A DNA stretch of 15,066 bases, taken from positions 1-15,066 of the forward strand of contig CAZGPW010000291.1 in the NCBI GenBank assembly GCA_964527535.1, given 5' to 3'. The notes below the pieces were generated by a model. It was given only the letters and a program-made list of their open reading frames with translations, was not told where the DNA came from and made no database searches. The DNA is from JAQIBY01 sp964527535 (GTDB lineage Bacteria > Bacteroidota > Bacteroidia > Bacteroidales > ML635J-15). This document shows positions 13,136 through 15,066 of the stretch, piece by piece (position 1 is the first letter of the stretch; every line of letters begins with the position of its first letter). Both the position numbers and the translations under genes were made by a program.

Positions 13136-13900
13136 TTACTCTTGTGGGATGAAATGGTACGTGATGTTACCTGTGGTTCCATTTTGGCTGGATGCAAATC
13201 GGCTGTTCATGGCTGCTTGTTTTGCTGCCTGGATAAGACACTTTCTGCCAGAATGTTCCGGAGCATTGATGATATCTGCATTTACCACATTGCCAAAACT
13301 ATCAACCGTTATTCCTACTACAACAACCCCGCTTCCCCGGCACGTAAAAACAGGGATGTCAATGTAATGATGCCTCAATTTTTTATTCTCCAGTTCTACC
13401 TTCACAAGCGAAGGCCCTGTATAATAATCGGCATCGCCTTCTTTATCCATAGATTCCGGTGTTTGCCGGTATTCTGAAAACTCATCCCTGCTGATTTCTT
13501 TGTCCAGTTCGGCTTTCACGTCTTCGTATTTATCGCCGTACATTTCTTTGCGTAACTCTTCTTCGTATTTTTCCTGGATTTCTTTTGCTGATTGCTGTTT
13601 ATCAGAAGCATCATCGGCGTTATTCATGTTGGCAGAACGCGCCAGGTTACGTATTTTTTCCAGCGTCATGTCTTGCGACAATTTTTCTTCCTGCATTTCT
13701 TTTTCAATTTTTTCTTTGGCTTCAAAATATTTTTCCATTTCTTCCAGCTTTTCAGGATCAATGATGATGGTGGCTTCCTTTTGTTGTTCAGGGGGATGAA
13801 GCTGCATCAGCAAAAAAATAAAGACAAGCACAAGATGAATCAGTACCGTTATTAACACGGCATTTAAGTTAGACGCCAGTATGTTGTCAAGCCATTTCAT
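13136..13900 (-). CDS. TonB-like energy transducer protein
   Basis: Protein of 254 residues: a short cytoplasmic N-terminus, one membrane segment (about 12-33, 'LNAVLITVLIHLVLVFIFLLMQ'), a long Glu/Lys-rich, probably coiled-coil region (about 48-140), and a C-terminal domain (about 185-254) with 'GSGVVVVGITVDSFGNVVNADIINAPEHSGRKCLIQAAKQAAMNSRF' and 'GNITYHF', which matches the TonB C-terminal fold of Bacteroidota proteins. The periplasmic rod is charged rather than Pro-rich as in classical TonB, so it could serve a related tether role. Start: the frame can begin with TTG at 13909, but the ATG at 13900 gives 'MKWLDNILASNLNAV' and is preferred. TAAATTTG (13914-13907) could be a -7 box, which would leave almost no leader. 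No exbB or exbD gene lies next to it in the window. Confidence 0.82.
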   Translation of the reverse strand: MKWLDNILASNLNAVLITVLIHLVLVFIFLLMQLHPPEQQKEATIIIDPEKLEEMEKYFEAKEKIEKEMQEEKLSQDMTLEKIRNLARSANMNNADDASDKQQSAKEIQEKYEEELRKEMYGDKYEDVKAELDKEISRDEFSEYRQTPESMDKEGDADYYTGPSLVKVELENKKLRHHYIDIPVFTCRGSGVVVVGITVDSFGNVVNADIINAPEHSGRKCLIQAAKQAAMNSRFASSQNGTTGNITYHFIPQE

Positions 13901-13983
13901 TAAATGCAAATTTACATGAAAATGATGACATATTTAAGTGTTATCTGTAAAGTCAGATAATTACATAAAAAATGAGCAATAAA

Positions 13984-14050
13984 TTAAACCTGTTTGCCAG
14001 CACTTGATTGATCTCAGACTATCAACAGGGAGATGTCTGGCAAGGTTTAA
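13984..14050. repeat. Possible structured element: 14-bp stem with internal hairpin
   Basis: TTAAACC and TTGCCAG (13984-14000) pair with CTGGCAA and GGTTTAA (14037-14050), leaving three bases (13991-13993) bulged. Inside, TTGAT (14004-14008) can pair with ATCAA (14021-14025). It lies about 85 bases upstream of the TonB-like gene on that gene's 5' side. Could be chance folding or a small regulatory element. Confidence 0.4.
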
Positions 14051-14224
14051 ATGTCAGAATTATCTCTCTCTTATCTTTAAGGAAATCCAAGTTGAGAGAA
14101 CACGATGCAGGAAATCAGTTCTTAACTGTCACTTGTTTATTTATGGGGTTCTACGGCAAACTTAGTGGAAAACCAGGAATATCTAAAAGTGAAAATTTAT
14201 GTAATTTTAGGTGTAATGGTGTCA

Positions 14225-14286
14225 GAAGTCGGAAGTCATGAGTTGTGAATACTTCTTCCGACTCCGGTCTTCGGTCTTCCGACTTC
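14225..14286. repeat. GAAGTCGGAAG inverted repeat with extra copies
   Basis: GAAGTCGGAAG at 14225-14235 is perfectly complementary to CTTCCGACTTC at 14276-14286. A third, partial copy CTTCCGACT lies at 14254-14262, and GGTCTTC is repeated in tandem at 14266-14279. Simple repeats of this composition recur between genes in Bacteroidota and can make hairpins. Confidence 0.7.
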
Positions 14287-14364
14287 AGAATTGAAACTTA
14301 CCGGTATTACACAAAAGAATTAGGTAAACATCCGGCTAATCACAACCCATTAAAATTGAATAAT

Positions 14365-14414
14365 TTTGACTGCGCTCGGCATAGCTCAAGCAACCCTTCG
14401 ACTTCGCTCAGGAC
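14365..14414. repeat. Two copies of a dispersed 'TTCGACTnCGCTC' repeat
   Basis: 'TTTGACTGCGCTCGGCAT' (14365-14382) and 'TTCGACTTCGCTCAGGAC' (14397-14414) are variants of one unit, 32 bases apart. The second closely resembles a motif I know from intergenic DNA of many Bacteroidota. Direct orientation. Confidence 0.6.
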
Positions 14415-14496
14415 ATCGGCTTGGCTCTGCCCTTGGCTGCTCAAAGTTTGCAGTAGAACCATTTATGGATACAGTTTTCTTAATAATTATCTGCTG

Positions 14497-14554
14497 TAAA
14501 GCATATAAAAAAATTTTCGTTTAATAAAACGAATCTTTATTTTAGTATGCTTTA
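14497..14554. repeat. AT-rich nested hairpin
   Basis: Outer arms TAAAGCATA (14497-14505) and TATGCTTTA (14546-14554) enclose inner arms TTCGTTT (14516-14522) and AAACGAA (14527-14533) with a 4-base loop; A-rich and T-rich stretches in between can also pair. The whole 58 bases can fold into one stem. There is no terminating gene on either side, so it is not an obvious terminator. Confidence 0.65.
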
Positions 14555-14745
14555 TACTGAGGAATGCTGTGTTGTATTTTTCTCAGACATCTCTCATTCC
14601 CAGGATTCAGCCGGTTTTTTCATTAATTTTTATATCTTATAATATTACTATGATTATAAGTGGATTATGGAGGTCCCTTTAATAATCAGTGCGATACAGA
14701 AAAACCAAATAATAAGTTGAACAAAAAACAGTAACCATACAAAAA

Positions 14746-15066
14746 ATGAAAATTATGAGAAAAACAATTACAATTCTGACAGCCTTATTATTAACGGCAA
14801 CACTTTGGGCACAAAGCCCTGAAAAAATGAGCTACCAGGCAGTAATTAGAGATGCAAGTGATAATTTGATAACCGACACCCAGGTTGGCATGCAAATAAG
14901 CATTTTACAAGGCTCACCAAGTGGTACTATAGTTTACGTAGAAACGCAGGAACCAACCACCAATGCAAACGGTTTGGTCAGTATTGAAATTGGAACAGGA
15001 GCAACAAGCGATGATTTTTCAGCTATCGACTGGGCAAACGGACCATATTTCATTAAGACCGAAACC
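14746..15066 (+). CDS. Secreted cell-surface protein, N-terminal part (runs off window)
   Basis: First 107 codons of a longer gene; open to the window edge. A signal peptide ends around 'LLLTATLWA-QS' (about residue 22), followed by 'SPEKMSYQAVIRDASDNLITDTQVGMQISILQGSPSGTIVYVETQEPTTNANGLVSIEIGTGATSDDFSAIDWANGPYFIKTE'. This N-terminal beta-rich module is common in large exported Bacteroidota proteins, often followed by collagen-like, tail-fibre-like or repeat regions and a sorting domain, none visible here. It is probably exported to the periplasm or surface; its function is unknown. ATG at 14746 ('MKIMRK'); a second ATG three codons on (14755) is an equally plausible start. No neighbouring gene on the same strand, so probably a separate unit. 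Confidence 0.82.
   Translation, partial: MKIMRKTITILTALLLTATLWAQSPEKMSYQAVIRDASDNLITDTQVGMQISILQGSPSGTIVYVETQEPTTNANGLVSIEIGTGATSDDFSAIDWANGPYFIKTET

Larger units (their letters stand above)
13910..14745. other. Gene-free intergenic region rich in repeats
   Basis: About 830 bases between the divergent TonB-like gene and the secreted-protein gene. I see no credible gene on either strand. The two open frames of about 80 codons read through repeats: one contains 'NPSTSLRT', the usual translation of a dispersed 'CCTTCGACTTCGCTCAGGA' repeat. It holds four inverted or direct repeat structures (listed separately) and no tRNA. No exact TAnnTTTG precedes the gene at 14746. The last 100 bases are AT-rich and without structure. 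Confidence 0.7.

Noticed and set aside
13901..13909. Extended TTG start of the TonB-like gene at 13909.
   Set aside because: The ATG at 13900 begins the expected 'MKWLDN' N-terminus directly before the membrane segment; the extra three residues overlap a possible -7 box.
13984..14050. A tRNA-like cloverleaf in the intergenic region.
   Set aside because: No T-loop consensus (GTTCRANNC), no anticodon arm of proper size and no acceptor-stem layout; only a bulged stem with one inner hairpin is visible.
14008..14499. Two plus-strand open frames of 77 and 84 codons (14008-14241, 14245-14499).
   Set aside because: They read through repeats; the second contains the translated dispersed repeat 'NPSTSLRT'. 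No promoter or family resemblance.

Overview
The window looks like a chromosomal piece of a Bacteroidota genome, probably close to the Bacteroidales. The evidence is several promoter-like sequences of the Bacteroidota type (TTTG, about 20 bases, TAnnTTTG), the near absence of Shine-Dalgarno sequences, FKBP lipoproteins of Bacteroidota type, a TonB-like protein with the C-terminal domain usual in this phylum, and a truncated secreted protein whose 'SPEKMSYQAVIRD' start is typical of Bacteroidota cell-surface proteins. There are no rRNA genes, convincing tRNAs, CRISPR arrays or transposases.

Layout. (1) 1-587, minus: a RhuM-family gene broken by a nonsense codon and a one-base frameshift, with an apparently intact promoter. 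(2) 759-4145, minus: a tight four-gene operon, nrnA (DHH/DHHA1 phosphoesterase) followed by three FKBP-type prolyl isomerase lipoproteins, joined by a 3-nt gap and by 4-nt and 11-nt overlaps. (3) 4146-4569: a divergent intergenic region with a long nested perfect hairpin and a second imperfect inverted repeat. (4) 4570-5085, plus: a small helical-repeat (HEAT-like) protein. (5) 5311-11299: a carbohydrate cluster with a two-domain GT4 glycosyltransferase, a short GH130 protein and a second GT4 on the plus strand, and a long GH130 protein on the minus strand. The convergent ends are separated by a long hairpin made of telomere-like TTAGG units. (6) 11403-13028, minus: an AMP-dependent acyl-CoA synthetase. 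(7) 13136-13900, minus: a TonB-like protein. (8) 13901-14745: a gene-free stretch rich in inverted and dispersed repeats. (9) 14746 to the end, plus: the start of a secreted surface protein.

How the genes may work together. The nrnA operon joins nanoRNA/pAp turnover with envelope folding enzymes, an arrangement apparently shared by other Bacteroidota. The most interesting unit is the GT4-GH130-GT4-GH130 cluster. Characterised GH130 enzymes act on beta-mannosides, mostly by phosphorolysis, and the related Leishmania enzymes build and recycle a mannose reserve polymer. No signal peptides, SusC/SusD genes or secreted glycanases accompany the cluster, so I infer an intracellular system that makes and remobilises a mannoside or related glycan, rather than a system for digesting outside polysaccharide. 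That function is a hypothesis.
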